Notes: generated by a model from the sequence alone, not told the origin. A stretch of 64,000 nucleotides of DNA from Paenibacillus oenotherae (GCF_019443105.1 NZ_JAHZIJ010000010.1:62001-126000); one strand, 5' to 3'. Numbered from the stretch's first letter, positions 26,001 through 34,424 are shown. Made by a program: numbers and translations.

Positions 26001-27603
26001 ATTGAAAGTTGTACAAGCAAGAAGAGACTTCATCGGTCAACATAACGACAGAATACTGAATCAGCCCGCCCTGCAATTTCCAAGCAATTCAGGAATAACG
26101 TACAAGGTGACAGACAGCAATAAACCAGCTTATATCGATAAGGACGGTATTCTGCGATCACTTCCGGCCTCGGGAAGCGAGAATGTAACGCTTACCGTTA
26201 CGATCACTTCAGCAGCTAAGCCCAGCATTAAAACCAGCATACCTGCCATAGTAACTCTGAAGCCGATAGACAAAATCATCGATATTGGTGGCGGCGGTGG
26301 TGGCGGTGGCGGCTTTGTGCCTCCCGTTGTCATCGCACCGGATACCGCCCTGCCTGCCGGACCGGAAATTCCGGACAACAGTCCCTCCATTGCAGCAGTT
26401 ATAGATCAGGGGCAATTCAGATCGGCAGTGAAACCGGCCTTAACAAGCGCAAGCGCGGGCAATACGGTTCAAGCGTCTGTAGCCGATACCGATCTGCAGC
26501 AAGCGTTGAATCAAGCCGCCAGCTCTCCGGTTGGCGTTATTATTAAAGTGCCTGTTACAGGCAATCAGCAAGCACAGCTTACACTTAGCCCGAGCCAAGC
26601 GGCCATGCTCTCGAAGGCTGCCGACGGAAGCACGATCATTCTTAGCACAGGACAGGCTTCAGTCGCTCTGCCTGCAACCGCGCTGACAGGCCTGCCAGCC
26701 GATGCTTCTGTGCGGATTACCGTCGGCAATGACACCAGCAGCAGCTCCGCATTCACGGCCGCTTATAAGGAGGCGGTTATACTTGGCACACCTGTATCAT
26801 TCGAGGTTGATGTTCTAACGAATGCCGGCACCGATCCGCTGCATGTGCCAATCGGCCAATTCATTACAAGATCGTTCACGATCAGCGGCAGCAGCGGCAT
26901 CGGGACAGTTGGCGTTCTCTATCTTGAAGACGGCAGGATTCGCCCTGCAGCCGCCGCATTCACGCCAAACAGCGACGGAACCATCACAGTTGCCGTAAGC
27001 CGGCCCGGGTTCTCCGTCTACGCGGCAGCGGCACATAAAGTTCAATTCACGGATATCCGCACTTCATGGGCGAAGTCACAGATCCAATCATTGGCCGATA
27101 AGTTTCTCATGAAGGGCACTTCCGAGACAACATTCGCACCTAAGCAAAAGGTTACACGCGCAGAGTTCGCCGCAATGCTGGCCCGAGCGCTCGGTCTCCA
27201 AGCATCAGGTCCCGCTCCGTTCGACGATGTACGCTCCACCGATTGGTTCGCGCAGGATGTCGCCGCAGCATATGAAGCGGGACTGATTACCGGAATGAAC
27301 AGTGCGTCATTCGCACCCGGAGCGTCCATTAGCCGCCAAGACTTAACCGTCATGCTTGCAAGAGCATTGAAGCTGCTTGATGCGCCTGCGCAATCTCCGC
27401 AGCCTCATCGCGCATACTCCGACGTGTCCAGCTTCGCCGCCTATGCGAAGGAGAGCATCGAGATCGTAACCGCGAGCGGATTAATGAAAGGGGTCGAAGC
27501 TGGCGGCGCAATCACCTTCCAGCCTTCACTTCCTACAACCCGTGAAGCCGCGGCAAGCGTCATTCACTCCCTGCTCCTGCAGGCCAAATTGATCAATAAT
27601 TAA
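23095..27603 (+). CDS. Secreted S8 subtilisin-like protease with SLH anchor
   Basis: The start codon is TTG at 23095, with AAAGGGGAG nine bases upstream; the product has 1502 residues and a signal peptide of about 29. An inhibitor-I9-like propeptide (about 60-160) precedes the S8 domain with Asp206 (GVIDSGID), His255 (YHGTHVAG) and Ser614 (SGTSMAAPHVAG); a PA-type insertion lies between (about 400-560). Beta-rich domains follow, then a glycine run near residue 1065, a second beta region, and three SLH domains in the last 185 residues that fix the enzyme to the wall. It would process extracellular proteins or peptides. There is no neighbouring gene in the same operon; a strong terminator follows. 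Confidence 0.92.
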   Translation: MKSFFRASSIIVTAALLASLFLQTIAAAAPLSPAVIEQLRLEAAAKNSATRTASISSSIDTSTPNPVRVIVQFSGQPSAAGKYAATMGTSRITAKAAEAAVRLEQTSVLSTALIQGVQLKVNYQFNTVLNGVEITIPANQIPQLAALPGVLSIYENRIYIAAPVEDAYSSVIDTVYTDIAPIKQIGADEAWNKGFTGKGLKIGVIDSGIDYHHPDLKDAYKGGYDSFNKDSDPYEDGPVSQEDDPYGTGFAGSYHGTHVAGTIVARAANTAAEIQHKGIAYEADLYAYKVMGYTPMSSEAVGTSAQIIDGIERAVNDGMDVINLSLGTDLNKDPNSPMSIAINNAVLSGVVAVVASGNAASSGPYYYSMGSPATAQLAMTVGAVTSPVSLYSGSAVSSFDSGLEYPLQAMAWLTGHENFSAILGTEPLDTVYAGLGSTDDYEGIDASGKIVFLSRGSIPFADKISNAKLNGAKAIIIFNGIEKTDPVAGIVPDLSPSIEDRDGFIEGGFLGDDLAFIPTFVMSGMEGRALAQQVAANPATPLQFTFGADYPATVIGGDHVAPFSSRGPNSDSDFSIKPDFTAPGVGILSTFPEFLSYMPDATYEEAYARLSGTSMAAPHVAGLSLLLLQQHPDWTPFDIRAALANTATPLYDETSTLYDVYSQGAGRVNIAAAMETPAIIQALDTITILDKNLGSHEVTNPSSSISFGLMQAGSAPASEQLQVRNFSDDEQQYKTAIMVHGSVTTDPYQPIPSPDPFNIEAFLTGVDDNDIVTIAPGAAAPLSLQIAPSANAPDGVYEGEVVLTSLGGLPTLHLPFAVHIGDERPDNGFGLQDLVLSNRVISPGITGIESVHETSELAFTLQANNTNALALIVYDKSGSQIGFMHDSLNLDDADQLAMAATGRKSLPINGIYYDFNEQRERRLQDGQYTLELLAAQIGNDGKIAKDEYNQPIIYSAFTTIAVDTDDEDVLKVVQARRDFIGQHNDRILNQPALQFPSNSGITYKVTDSNKPAYIDKDGILRSLPASGSENVTLTVTITSAAKPSIKTSIPAIVTLKPIDKIIDIGGGGGGGGGFVPPVVIAPDTALPAGPEIPDNSPSIAAVIDQGQFRSAVKPALTSASAGNTVQASVADTDLQQALNQAASSPVGVIIKVPVTGNQQAQLTLSPSQAAMLSKAADGSTIILSTGQASVALPATALTGLPADASVRITVGNDTSSSSAFTAAYKEAVILGTPVSFEVDVLTNAGTDPLHVPIGQFITRSFTISGSSGIGTVGVLYLEDGRIRPAAAAFTPNSDGTITVAVSRPGFSVYAAAAHKVQFTDIRTSWAKSQIQSLADKFLMKGTSETTFAPKQKVTRAEFAAMLARALGLQASGPAPFDDVRSTDWFAQDVAAAYEAGLITGMNSASFAPGASISRQDLTVMLARALKLLDAPAQSPQPHRAYSDVSSFAAYAKESIEIVTASGLMKGVEAGGAITFQPSLPTTREAAASVIHSLLLQAKLINN

Positions 27604-27653
27604 CAGCAGCCGCTTCTGCAAAAGGAGGTAGCTGTCCAATAAGTCCCTAAAAC

Positions 27654-27700
27654 AAAAAAGTTGGGCGAAAAAACAACATGTTTTTCGTCCAACTTTTTTA
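27654..27700 (+). terminator. Terminator of the subtilase gene
   Basis: An A-rich arm ending GTTGGGCGAAAAA pairs with TTTTTCGTCCAACTTTTTTA, giving a long stem with a T-run. It works on either strand. GCTGTCCAATAAGTCC just upstream (27631) is one end of a GGGCTGTCC-type inverted repeat. Confidence 0.85.
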
Positions 27701-27825
27701 TGTATTTGCTTCAGCAGGAAAGCAGTGAGGCAGATACCCAATACTTGCCCGCATTGTCTCCAAGCTTCGTGTCTACGTCCCCATGTACCAGTTGACTGAA
27801 AAAGATCCGGTTAGTAGAGCAAGGA

Positions 27826-28010
27826 GAAGCCTGCGGAAGGGCAGGAATTTCGGCTAAATGAAGCCATTGAGCGCAGGAAGCCTGCGAATACGCAGGAATA
27901 TATGGCGGATTGGGCCGCTATCGGGAAAACATGGCGAAATGCCTGCGCTTTGGCAGGCATTCGGTCATCAGCATGCAGAAATGAACAAAAGCATGCCTAT
28001 TCGCAGGATT
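27826..28010 (+). repeat. Dispersed GCCTGCG repeat, copy 2
   Basis: It contains GAAGCCTGCGGAAGG, GCAGGAATTTCGG, CCTGCGAATACGCAGGAATA, GGCCGCTATCGGG, the hairpin AAATGCCTGCGCTTTGGCAG and a closing CGCAGGATTCG, in the same order and spacing as copy 1. It lies in the roughly 800-base gene-free stretch 27700-28500. Confidence 0.72.
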
Positions 28011-28108
28011 CGCCGCCGCCGATGGAATGACTCCAGAGTCCCCCTCCACGCGTCGGGGCTGTAAGGGCTCACCCCACTTGCTGCACCCTGCCAGTTCCAG
28101 GCGCACTT

Positions 28109-28173
28109 GAAGCCAGCGCGTGAAGCCAGCTCGCGAGGCCAGCGCATGGGAGCAGTGCGTGAGGCCAGCGCGT
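28109..28173 (+). repeat. Five tandem 13-bp units
   Basis: Five consecutive 13-base units: GAAGCCAGCGCGT, GAAGCCAGCTCGC, GAGGCCAGCGCAT, GGGAGCAGTGCGT and GAGGCCAGCGCGT. The period is exact and the units differ by a few bases. There is no supported gene across them; the rest of 28174-28380 shows nothing I can identify. Confidence 0.75.
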
Positions 28174-28387
28174 GAGACCTTTTCCGCACCGCGCGTGTCT
28201 CCCGGCGCACGGTGCCATTGCGGCACGCGGGGATCAATCACACGTCGAGGGTCAAACCTCGTGCGTCCATAACATGGAGGAAGCCCGTGAATCCGACACA
28301 CAAAGGCTTTCCGTGCGGCCTATTCGCCTCAAGGAGCTGCCCAAAAAGGGTAACCCCGAGTGCGTCAAACCCATAAAATGTACAATA

Positions 28388-28426
28388 GAACCTTCATAAC
28401 CACTATAAAAGTGGAGCTGAAGGTTC
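28388..28426 (+). terminator. Hairpin, related to one at 38801-38847
   Basis: GAACCTTCA...TGAAGGTTC encloses an inner CCACT/AGTGG stem. Its complement resembles the hairpin at 38801-38847 along most of its length (both contain AGTGGTTATG), so the two are likely copies of one intergenic element. Confidence 0.5.
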
Positions 28427-28500
28427 CTTTAATTATTACATCCAAAGCGGAAGCTGAAAGTTCCAAAAAAGACTTTCGGGACAGCCTCCTCCTCTTATTT

Positions 28501-29382
28501 CTACATGCGGTAATTGTTTATGAACGCAACCGCCCGGGCAATATCCCGCTCCGGCTGATCGCCCACCTCACGTTCAATCGTCAAATATCCCCTATACCCG
28601 ATCTCATGAAGCGCCGCGAAATACGCATCAAAATCCACATTCCCCTCGCCAAGCGGAAGCTCTTCGAAGTCAGCACCCTCTGCCGCCATCTCTGCTATAT
28701 GCCCATGGCTCATTCCCTCATAGCCCAAATAACCGTATACTTGGCGCGGATCAACAACGCGGAGCCTTCTACCGTCCTTCACATGTGTATGGACAATATA
28801 ATCCTTGAGCAGATACACACCTTGAACAGGATCATCACCTGTTACCATCACCATATTAGCAGGATCGAAATTAACCGAAACGCCATTAGTCCCCAGCGTC
28901 TGGAGGAAATCCCTCAGATGCACGGCAGTCTCAGGTCCGGTCTCTACTGCAAAATATGCATCCATACTTCGCGCATACCGCCCAAGCTCCCCGCAAGCCT
29001 CCTGCATCGCCTCATAGATGGCGCTATCAGTATTCTGCGGCACGATGCCAATATGCGTCGTTACGATTGACGTGCCAAGCTCGACCGCTAAGTCCAGAAT
29101 CCGCTTCGATTTCTCGATCTTCACAGGGTTCGCCATTCGATCTTGAAACCCATGACCGCCGAGATCTCCGCACAGAGCGGAAATTTCGAGCCCCAGCCCC
29201 TCAATTCGATCTCGCAGCTCCCGTCTTTGCCGCCCCCCCATATTGGCCGGATCCATTGCACCGGAGACCGCGTAGATCTGCACACCTTCCGCACCGACCC
29301 GCTTCGCCTTCAGCAGCCCCTCCTCAATTCCGCAGCCAAAGCTGTCTACAATAACACCAATTTTATTGTTTAATTTCACCAT
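28501..29382 (-). CDS. Sugar phosphate isomerase/epimerase (xylose isomerase-like TIM barrel)
   Basis: The 293-residue product has the IolE/xylose-isomerase-like barrel: SFGCGIEEGLLKAKRVGAEG, LGTSIVTTHIG, YFAVETGPE with the metal-binding glutamate, VSVNFDPANM with aspartate, VHTHVKDGRR with the histidine pair, and GYLTIEREVGD with the last glutamate. Such enzymes use a divalent metal to interconvert or dehydrate sugars and inositols. No catabolic neighbours reveal the substrate. The long open frame on the opposite strand is a shadow. Confidence 0.88.
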   Translation of the reverse strand: MVKLNNKIGVIVDSFGCGIEEGLLKAKRVGAEGVQIYAVSGAMDPANMGGRQRRELRDRIEGLGLEISALCGDLGGHGFQDRMANPVKIEKSKRILDLAVELGTSIVTTHIGIVPQNTDSAIYEAMQEACGELGRYARSMDAYFAVETGPETAVHLRDFLQTLGTNGVSVNFDPANMVMVTGDDPVQGVYLLKDYIVHTHVKDGRRLRVVDPRQVYGYLGYEGMSHGHIAEMAAEGADFEELPLGEGNVDFDAYFAALHEIGYRGYLTIEREVGDQPERDIARAVAFINNYRM

Positions 29383-29458
29383 AGCTATATTCAGCTCTCC
29401 CGAATAATGATTAAGTCATGACCGATTATCCTCTGTCAATATCGCCCAAGCTGCTTCC

Positions 29459-29511
29459 AAAAACAACGAAAAGCCCGCATCTCCAATCAGAGAGCGGACT
29501 TACGCTTCGTT
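29459..29511 (-). terminator. Terminator of the guanylate kinase-like gene
   Basis: On the minus strand AACGAAGCGTAAGTCCGC pairs imperfectly with GCGGGCTTTTCGTT, followed by GTTTTT. It lies six bases after the stop codon. Confidence 0.75.
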
Positions 29512-29516
29512 GACAG

Positions 29517-30104
29517 CTAATCTCGCTCCACAAGGTCTCGCTTCAAATACCCTTCAAGCGTATTGCTAATATCAAAAATAGTATGTGCCAAATCATAATT
29601 CTCGTAAGCATGCTCGCATTGAGACTGATACGACATATCGCTCTCGTAGTGGCTCAGATGATCCGCAATAACTTCCTCACTCAGACCTTCGTCACGCTGC
29701 CGCGTCTGTACCGTCTGCCGGTCCGCGTAGATGAATAAGCGAATAACATGGTCGCCATACATGCGCTTCAAAATCTCCGCGCCCTCAGGGTTCAAGATAA
29801 GATAGATACAGCCATTATGCTGGAAACTCTGTTCAACATCCTTGTCTCTAAGGCCGTATTGGTTGTTACTAATGGTGACGCTCTCAATGAATTCGCCCCC
29901 GGCATGAAGCTGTTCGTACAGCTGCGGGGTAATAAAATGATAGTCCTGTCCGTCCACTTCACCTGGTCTTGGCTTACGCGTCGCATACGATAATACCTTG
30001 GATATGCCCAGCGTCGAGCCTACACTGTCCGCAATTGTCTTGCGTCCGGAGCCATCAGGCCCAGTGAATACGATAATCAGTTCCCGATCCTTGAGTTCAA
30101 CCAT
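29517..30104 (-). CDS. Guanylate kinase-like protein with altered P-loop
   Basis: Started at 30104 (AAGGAGG eight bases upstream), the product has 195 residues. The GMP-binding core ATRKPRPGEVDGQDYHF and the overall length match guanylate kinase, but the phosphate loop reads GPDGSGRKT, where the usual lysine position (GPSGxGKxT) is arginine with lysine one place later. Guanylate kinase makes GDP from GMP and is essential, so the normal gene is probably elsewhere and this is a paralogue. Activity is uncertain. It is a single-gene unit with its own terminator. Confidence 0.75.
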   Translation of the reverse strand: MVELKDRELIIVFTGPDGSGRKTIADSVGSTLGISKVLSYATRKPRPGEVDGQDYHFITPQLYEQLHAGGEFIESVTISNNQYGLRDKDVEQSFQHNGCIYLILNPEGAEILKRMYGDHVIRLFIYADRQTVQTRQRDEGLSEEVIADHLSHYESDMSYQSQCEHAYENYDLAHTIFDISNTLEGYLKRDLVERD

Positions 30105-30367
30105 TCTCACAACCTCCTTGTTCGCTAATATCACAAGTCCATAACGATGGGGCGTGCAGCATAACATTTTACCTATGAGGCTCATTATACCAAAATCAAT
30201 GAAATTCATCAATAAATGACCATTTTATTGATAAATAATTAATATTTCTTTCACTATCGTCCATTATCGCGGAATATCGCGTCCACTCGCCCACTCACAT
30301 CGGTATTCGGAGCGAAAACAAAAAAACCATCATCCGTAGATAATGGTTCTTCAGGAAGCGCATGTAT

Positions 30368-30595
30368 TCAGATCTGAACACCCTTCTTAAGCGCCTTCTG
30401 ATTGCTGTTCGTATTAACAAGCAGGGGTAGCATCTTCGTGCTGCTAACCATTGGAGATGAGCACTGCCGACATGTTGGCACAGCCTCAAACGCAAAATTG
30501 TCCCTCATCCAGCTGTTGCAACCTTCATTAGAGCACGACCATATAGCCGTCAGTTCTTCAGGGATTTCTTCCAAAGACTTTTTCCGTGAGTACAT
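30368..30595 (-). CDS. YdjO family cold-inducible zinc-ribbon-like protein
   Basis: The 75-residue product, started at 30595, matches Bacillus YdjO: KSLEEIPEELTAIWSCSNE, then CNSWMRDNFAFEAVPTCRQC and ETRMLP-like STKMLP. Four cysteines in two CxxxxC/CxxC pairs could bind zinc. YdjO is induced by cold in Bacillus; its function is unknown. It follows the cold-shock protein gene, separated by a bidirectional terminator, so partial read-through may link the two. Confidence 0.85.
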   Translation of the reverse strand: MYSRKKSLEEIPEELTAIWSCSNEGCNSWMRDNFAFEAVPTCRQCSSPMVSSTKMLPLLVNTNSNQKALKKGVQI

Positions 30596-30624
30596 CGACA
30601 AGCCCCCTTCCTTCCTATCTTGCC

Positions 30625-30667
30625 CAAAAAAACAAGCCCTTAACAAAAGAGTTAAGGGCGTTTTTTT
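30625..30667. terminator. Bidirectional terminator between csp and ydjO-like genes
   Basis: GCCCTTAAC (30636-30644) pairs with GTTAAGGGC (30651-30659); seven As lie on the left and seven Ts on the right, so both strands end in a U-run. Confidence 0.85.
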
Positions 30668-30676
30668 AACGATATA

Positions 30677-30877
30677 CTACAGCTTTACAACGTTCTCAGC
30701 TTGTGGTCCGCGGTTGCCTTGTACCACGTTGAATTCTACGCGTTGTCCTTCGTCCAACGTTTTGAATCCTTCGCCAGTGATTGCGCTGAAGTGTACGAAT
30801 ACATCGTTGCCGCCTTCAACTTCGATGAAGCCAAAGCCTTTCTCTGCGTTAAACCATTTAACTGTACCTGTTTGCAT
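30677..30877 (-). CDS. csp: Cold shock protein, CspA/CspB family
   Basis: The 66-residue product [20 protein letters not shown] has both RNA-binding motifs (KGFGFIEV and DVFVHFSAI) of the cold shock fold. The start at 30877 has GGAGGT seven bases upstream. These proteins bind single-stranded RNA and melt structure at low temperature. A long hairpin-forming 5' leader precedes it, as usual for cold-regulated csp mRNAs. Confidence 0.96.
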   Translation of the reverse strand: MQTGTVKWFNAEKGFGFIEVEGGNDVFVHFSAITGEGFKTLDEGQRVEFNVVQGNRGPQAENVVKL

Positions 30878-30933
30878 TTGTATTACCTCCAAAATTTAAT
30901 TTACATGCGTTTCTTTATTCTTGACGAAATAAA

Positions 30934-31047
30934 AATTCACATATTGGAAAAGGTTCCTTACCAAACAAAATAGTAACCCTTTACAATATGTAAATTGAGG
31001 TTCGATTTCGTTTTAAAAAGCATACCACATAACGCTTCGAATAGCAA
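30934..31047 (-). promoter_or_regulatory. csp promoter and structured 5' leader
   Basis: TTGCTA (31047-31042) and TATGCT (31024-31019), 17 bases apart, form a plausible promoter. The leader is about 135 bases and contains AATTTACATATTG (30996-30984) pairing with CAATATGTGAATT (30946-30934), extended by inner pairing. Such a long AU-rich hairpin could act as a temperature-sensitive element. Confidence 0.6.
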
Positions 31048-31254
31048 TATTTCCTTGCTGCCAGCTATAACGCCAATCCAGCTCCTTCCAGGGCGCTGAC
31101 AATACCCCTAACTAAAGTCCCGTTACAGCCCGTTGCATAAGCAAGACTATAAGACTGCTGCGACAATAGTTATATTGACCTTTCTCATTTCGACTTATTT
31201 ATGGTTATCTAGACATTGTGGAATTCAATGCAGAATCATATCAGGGGGATAACA

Positions 31255-32481
31255 ATGAAACGGATCACATTCATGACTGCATTATGTATCATGCTATGGG
31301 CCGGAGCCGGAAGCATCGGCTTTGCTCAAGGAGAGAAAGCCTCATCCTTCACCGATATCCAGTCACACTGGGCGGAGAAGACAATTGAAGAGATGGTACA
31401 GCGGGGCATTCTTGATGGCTATCCTGACGGGACCTTCCGCCCGCAAGAGCCAGTCAAGGTGGATCAATTTATTAAGATGCTGGTGCTCTCCTACACAGAT
31501 CTGCATCAGAACGGGGATCGCAGCTGGAATCCTGCCTTCCTTCAATCCTTGAGCGCGGAGAACCAGGCCATTCTGAAGCAGGATTACCGCTACTTCGACT
31601 TCAAGGCAAGCACGGCCGGCTACTGGGCCAAGCCATATATCGATATATCAAGCGATCTGCATCTGCTGAACAGATCCCGCTACAATGATTTTCAAGCCGA
31701 TATGACCCGTGAGAATGTTGCCGAAATTCTATATTATACGCTTCAGGAAACGGAATTTCTAGAGGATTCGCAATTCAGCCAGGGGGTCGCGCAATCGTAT
31801 GGCGATCTGCGAAGCGCTTCGGAACGCGAGCAGAAATTTATCGCTGAATCGTTGGTGAAAGGAATTATGCAGGGCTACCCCAGCGGCTTCTTCGGTGTCG
31901 GCCAGACGGTGACCCGTGCCGAGTCACTGGTGCTGCTGGAGCGGCTGACCGATAAGAGCAAGCGCATCGCGGTAAAGGTATCACCTGAGAAGTTAGAGCG
32001 TACTGTTCCAACACAGGGCGGCGGAAAGAAGATCGTGGTGTTCCCGGATCAACGGATGTGGGACGCATATGAAGCATTGGTTGCAGCTGGACAGCTGCGC
32101 GGCTCCAATCATGACCTGTTCGAAACGACCCTTCGCCTGTTCAAGGATCAGGAGGAGAAGGAGCTCGTGTTCGCCCGGAAGGCAGGCGCGTCCGAGGAAG
32201 CGGCGCTATGGCTTGATCCGCAATACAACACCTATGGCATCACGATCCATCTGCGCCAGGGGACATTGGCCCGCAATCAGGAGGCTGTCCAGCTGTTCGC
32301 TAACGGATTGTTCGGTTATCACGCATCGTCCTTCCATCAATTATTCACCGAGATCTGCACGAATGTTGAAGCGGGCAAACGGACAGATTCCTCAGCAATC
32401 ATCATCGGTGATAACAATGTGAATATCCAAGTAGACGCTGCGGCAAAGACGGTCATCTTCTCCATAGCGAAGAAAAAATAA
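31255..32481 (+). CDS. SLH-domain surface protein
   Basis: Started at 31255 (CAGGGGGAT upstream), the 408-residue protein has a signal peptide of about 23 residues and three SLH domains: FTDIQSHWAEKTIEEMVQRGILDGYPDGTFRP, a degenerate second near YWAKPYIDI, and IMQGYPSGFFGVGQTVTRAES. The C-terminal 170 residues (after about 240) are mixed alpha/beta and not recognised. It would be held on the cell wall; its activity is unknown. It is a single-gene unit. Confidence 0.85.
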   Translation: MKRITFMTALCIMLWAGAGSIGFAQGEKASSFTDIQSHWAEKTIEEMVQRGILDGYPDGTFRPQEPVKVDQFIKMLVLSYTDLHQNGDRSWNPAFLQSLSAENQAILKQDYRYFDFKASTAGYWAKPYIDISSDLHLLNRSRYNDFQADMTRENVAEILYYTLQETEFLEDSQFSQGVAQSYGDLRSASEREQKFIAESLVKGIMQGYPSGFFGVGQTVTRAESLVLLERLTDKSKRIAVKVSPEKLERTVPTQGGGKKIVVFPDQRMWDAYEALVAAGQLRGSNHDLFETTLRLFKDQEEKELVFARKAGASEEAALWLDPQYNTYGITIHLRQGTLARNQEAVQLFANGLFGYHASSFHQLFTEICTNVEAGKRTDSSAIIIGDNNVNIQVDAAAKTVIFSIAKKK

Positions 32482-32571
32482 GCCCTTATACAAAAAATAA
32501 CACGTGCAAATTCCTCATTTGTACTATAATGGGAATAGAATTCATGTACAGCACAAGAGAGGAATGATCGT

Positions 32572-33186
32572 ATGTTTGGAAGAGTAACGTCCGATTTGCT
32601 CGGTTTAAGTGATGTAGGCGCGGTCATCAAGCCGCAAGATTACGACAAGGTGGATTCCGATGATTATGTCATGCATGAGGATAACGAGAAGATCTACTTC
32701 TTGATCAAATCCAAGGCTGACGAGTATTGCTTTACGAACCTTGCCCTCATTCATCTGGACGGTGTGAGCGCTATAAGCAAGAAACGCACGCTGCGCCGCT
32801 ATCCTTACAACATGAACAAAATTAATAACGTCTCCTTGGAAACTGCCGGCACTGTAGATCTCGATGTCGAGATCAAATTCACAATCGGCGCTACCGCTCT
32901 CAGCATTGATATTCATAAGAAACATATAGAAGAAGTGAAGGACTTGTACAAGACCCTTCTTAAGATAGCGGAGCTCATGCATGAGAACGAGATCGCTCTG
33001 AGCTATTCCAGACAAAGCATCGAGATGGCTACGACGGCTCTCGGCAAGATTGCCAAGATAGATGCCAACCTCGTCGCGCAATTCGACGCTCTGAATGAAT
33101 CGGCATTCAACTGGCTTGCCAGCACGCATAACCAGTACAAAGTAAGCGACTTTGGCGATATTTTCGAACGGTATATTAATCTGTAA
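32572..33186 (+). CDS. YvbH-like PH-domain protein
   Basis: The 204-residue product closely follows Bacillus YvbH: MFGRVTSDLLGLSDVG, DYDKVDSDDYV, IYFLIKSKADEYCFTNLALIHLDG, KKRTLRRYPY and VDLDVEIKFTIG. The N-terminal 125 residues form a bacterial PH domain and the rest is helical. The role of YvbH is not known, but PspC and PspA follow on the same strand, which suggests membrane-stress function. A terminator at 33208-33245 separates it from them. Confidence 0.88.
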   Translation: MFGRVTSDLLGLSDVGAVIKPQDYDKVDSDDYVMHEDNEKIYFLIKSKADEYCFTNLALIHLDGVSAISKKRTLRRYPYNMNKINNVSLETAGTVDLDVEIKFTIGATALSIDIHKKHIEEVKDLYKTLLKIAELMHENEIALSYSRQSIEMATTALGKIAKIDANLVAQFDALNESAFNWLASTHNQYKVSDFGDIFERYINL

Positions 33187-33207
33187 TTCATGAATCGATT
33201 TGAACAG

Positions 33208-33245
33208 GGCCTCTAATTTCGCACTATGGAATTAGTGGCCTTTTT
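33208..33245 (+). terminator. Terminator of the yvbH-like gene
   Basis: GGCCTCTAATT (33208-33218) pairs with AATTAGTGGCC (33230-33240) with one mismatch, followed by TTTTT. Confidence 0.88.
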
Positions 33246-33433
33246 GCTATGCAGCCATAGCCGACATGGTCCTGGGTCGTAGTCGTTCCCCGCCTAAAGC
33301 CTAGCCGCAAAAACGGTCGCGGGACTGTTTTGAACGATCCGGCCGGATATTAGAATGTAGTTATGAGCAGCGCAATAAACATACGTTGGCAAGCATTCAT
33401 TCATTATAGAGATTCAGGAGGGAGTAATACCCA

Positions 33434-33676
33434 ATGAAGAAATTGTACCTTTCGAGAACAGACAAGAAGCTGACAGGATTGTGCGGCGGTGTGGGTCAAA
33501 TGTTCGGCATCGATCCAACAATTGTACGTCTGCTGTTGGTCGCGGTCGCACTGTTCAGCTTCGGTTCGGCGTTCCTGATTTACATTGCAGCGAGCTTTAT
33601 CGTACCGAAAGAGCCCGGCGATGCGTTTAACGGGGGCAACCCTTACAGCTTCAATGAGTTCTACCAAAACCGTTAA
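33434..33676 (+). CDS. pspC: PspC domain protein
   Basis: The 80-residue product begins KKLYLSRTDKKLTGLCGGVGQMFGIDPTIVRLL, the diagnostic PspC start, and has one membrane helix (about 34-56). PspC proteins work with PspA in response to membrane damage. It lies 16 bases upstream of pspA in one operon. The ribosome site GGAGGGAG is seven bases before the ATG. Confidence 0.93.
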   Translation: MKKLYLSRTDKKLTGLCGGVGQMFGIDPTIVRLLLVAVALFSFGSAFLIYIAASFIVPKEPGDAFNGGNPYSFNEFYQNR

Positions 33677-33692
33677 TAGGAGTGGATGAAGA

Positions 33693-34385
33693 ATGGGAGT
33701 ATTAACAAGATTAATCGATATGACAAAGGCAGCTACGAATGAGCTGCTCGACAAGCTTGAAGATCCAACAATGATGATGAACCACTATGTACGCACAGCG
33801 AAGAGTGATGTTGAATCTATTCAGACAGAGCTTCTCAAGCAAGAGGCCGGCGCCAAGCGTCTTCAATTGCAGGCCGAAGAATATACTAAGCTTGCGGAGC
33901 AAAGTGAAGCCAGAGCGCTGGAGGCCATGTCATCCGGCCAGGAAGCACTCGCAAGAGAACTGCTGTCAATCAAGCTGCAATATGCGGAGAAAGCACGCGA
34001 GAGTGCGGCATGGAGCGAGAGCGCCGAGCTGAGATGCGGAGAGCTGGCTAACCGCTTGGAAGAAGCCAAGGCGGAGCTTGCTGTGATGCAGAAGAAACGG
34101 GATGAGCTGGCTGCCCGCGCTCAATTGACTGCTGCCAAAGCAAGGGCGTCAATGACCGGCTGCGGGACTGGTCTCGAAGGCGGCGGCGCAGCTCAAGGGT
34201 TCCAGCGGATGGAGGACAAGATTGTTCAATGGGAAGCCCAGGTTGCCCTGGCAAGCCGCCCATATAACGGAGCAAACACCATTCACTTGTCCAAGGAGCA
34301 TGGAGAAGCTGAGCTGAACCCATCGCAATCAGCATTAGTGGACGAGCAATTGGAGCTGCTGCGCAAAAGACTGCCGGCACAATAA
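33693..34385 (+). CDS. pspA: PspA/IM30 family membrane stress protein
   Basis: The 230-residue product is a long coiled coil, beginning MGVLTRLIDMTKAATNELLDKLEDPTMMM, typical of PspA. Alanine- and glutamate-rich heptads run from about residue 35 to 170. PspA binds and stabilises the inner face of a stressed membrane. It follows pspC and has its own terminator. Confidence 0.94.
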   Translation: MGVLTRLIDMTKAATNELLDKLEDPTMMMNHYVRTAKSDVESIQTELLKQEAGAKRLQLQAEEYTKLAEQSEARALEAMSSGQEALARELLSIKLQYAEKARESAAWSESAELRCGELANRLEEAKAELAVMQKKRDELAARAQLTAAKARASMTGCGTGLEGGGAAQGFQRMEDKIVQWEAQVALASRPYNGANTIHLSKEHGEAELNPSQSALVDEQLELLRKRLPAQ

Positions 34386-34390
34386 TACGA

Positions 34391-34424
34391 AGAGGAGCCA
34401 GCTTTATCCTGGCTCCTCTTTATT
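34391..34424 (+). terminator. Terminator of the psp operon
   Basis: AGAGGAGCCA (34391-34400) pairs with TGGCTCCTCT (34410-34419), followed by TTATTT. Confidence 0.88.

Noticed and set aside
28360-29070. 236-codon plus-strand frame across the isomerase gene
   Set aside because: Antisense to a well-supported TIM-barrel gene and begins inside a hairpin element.
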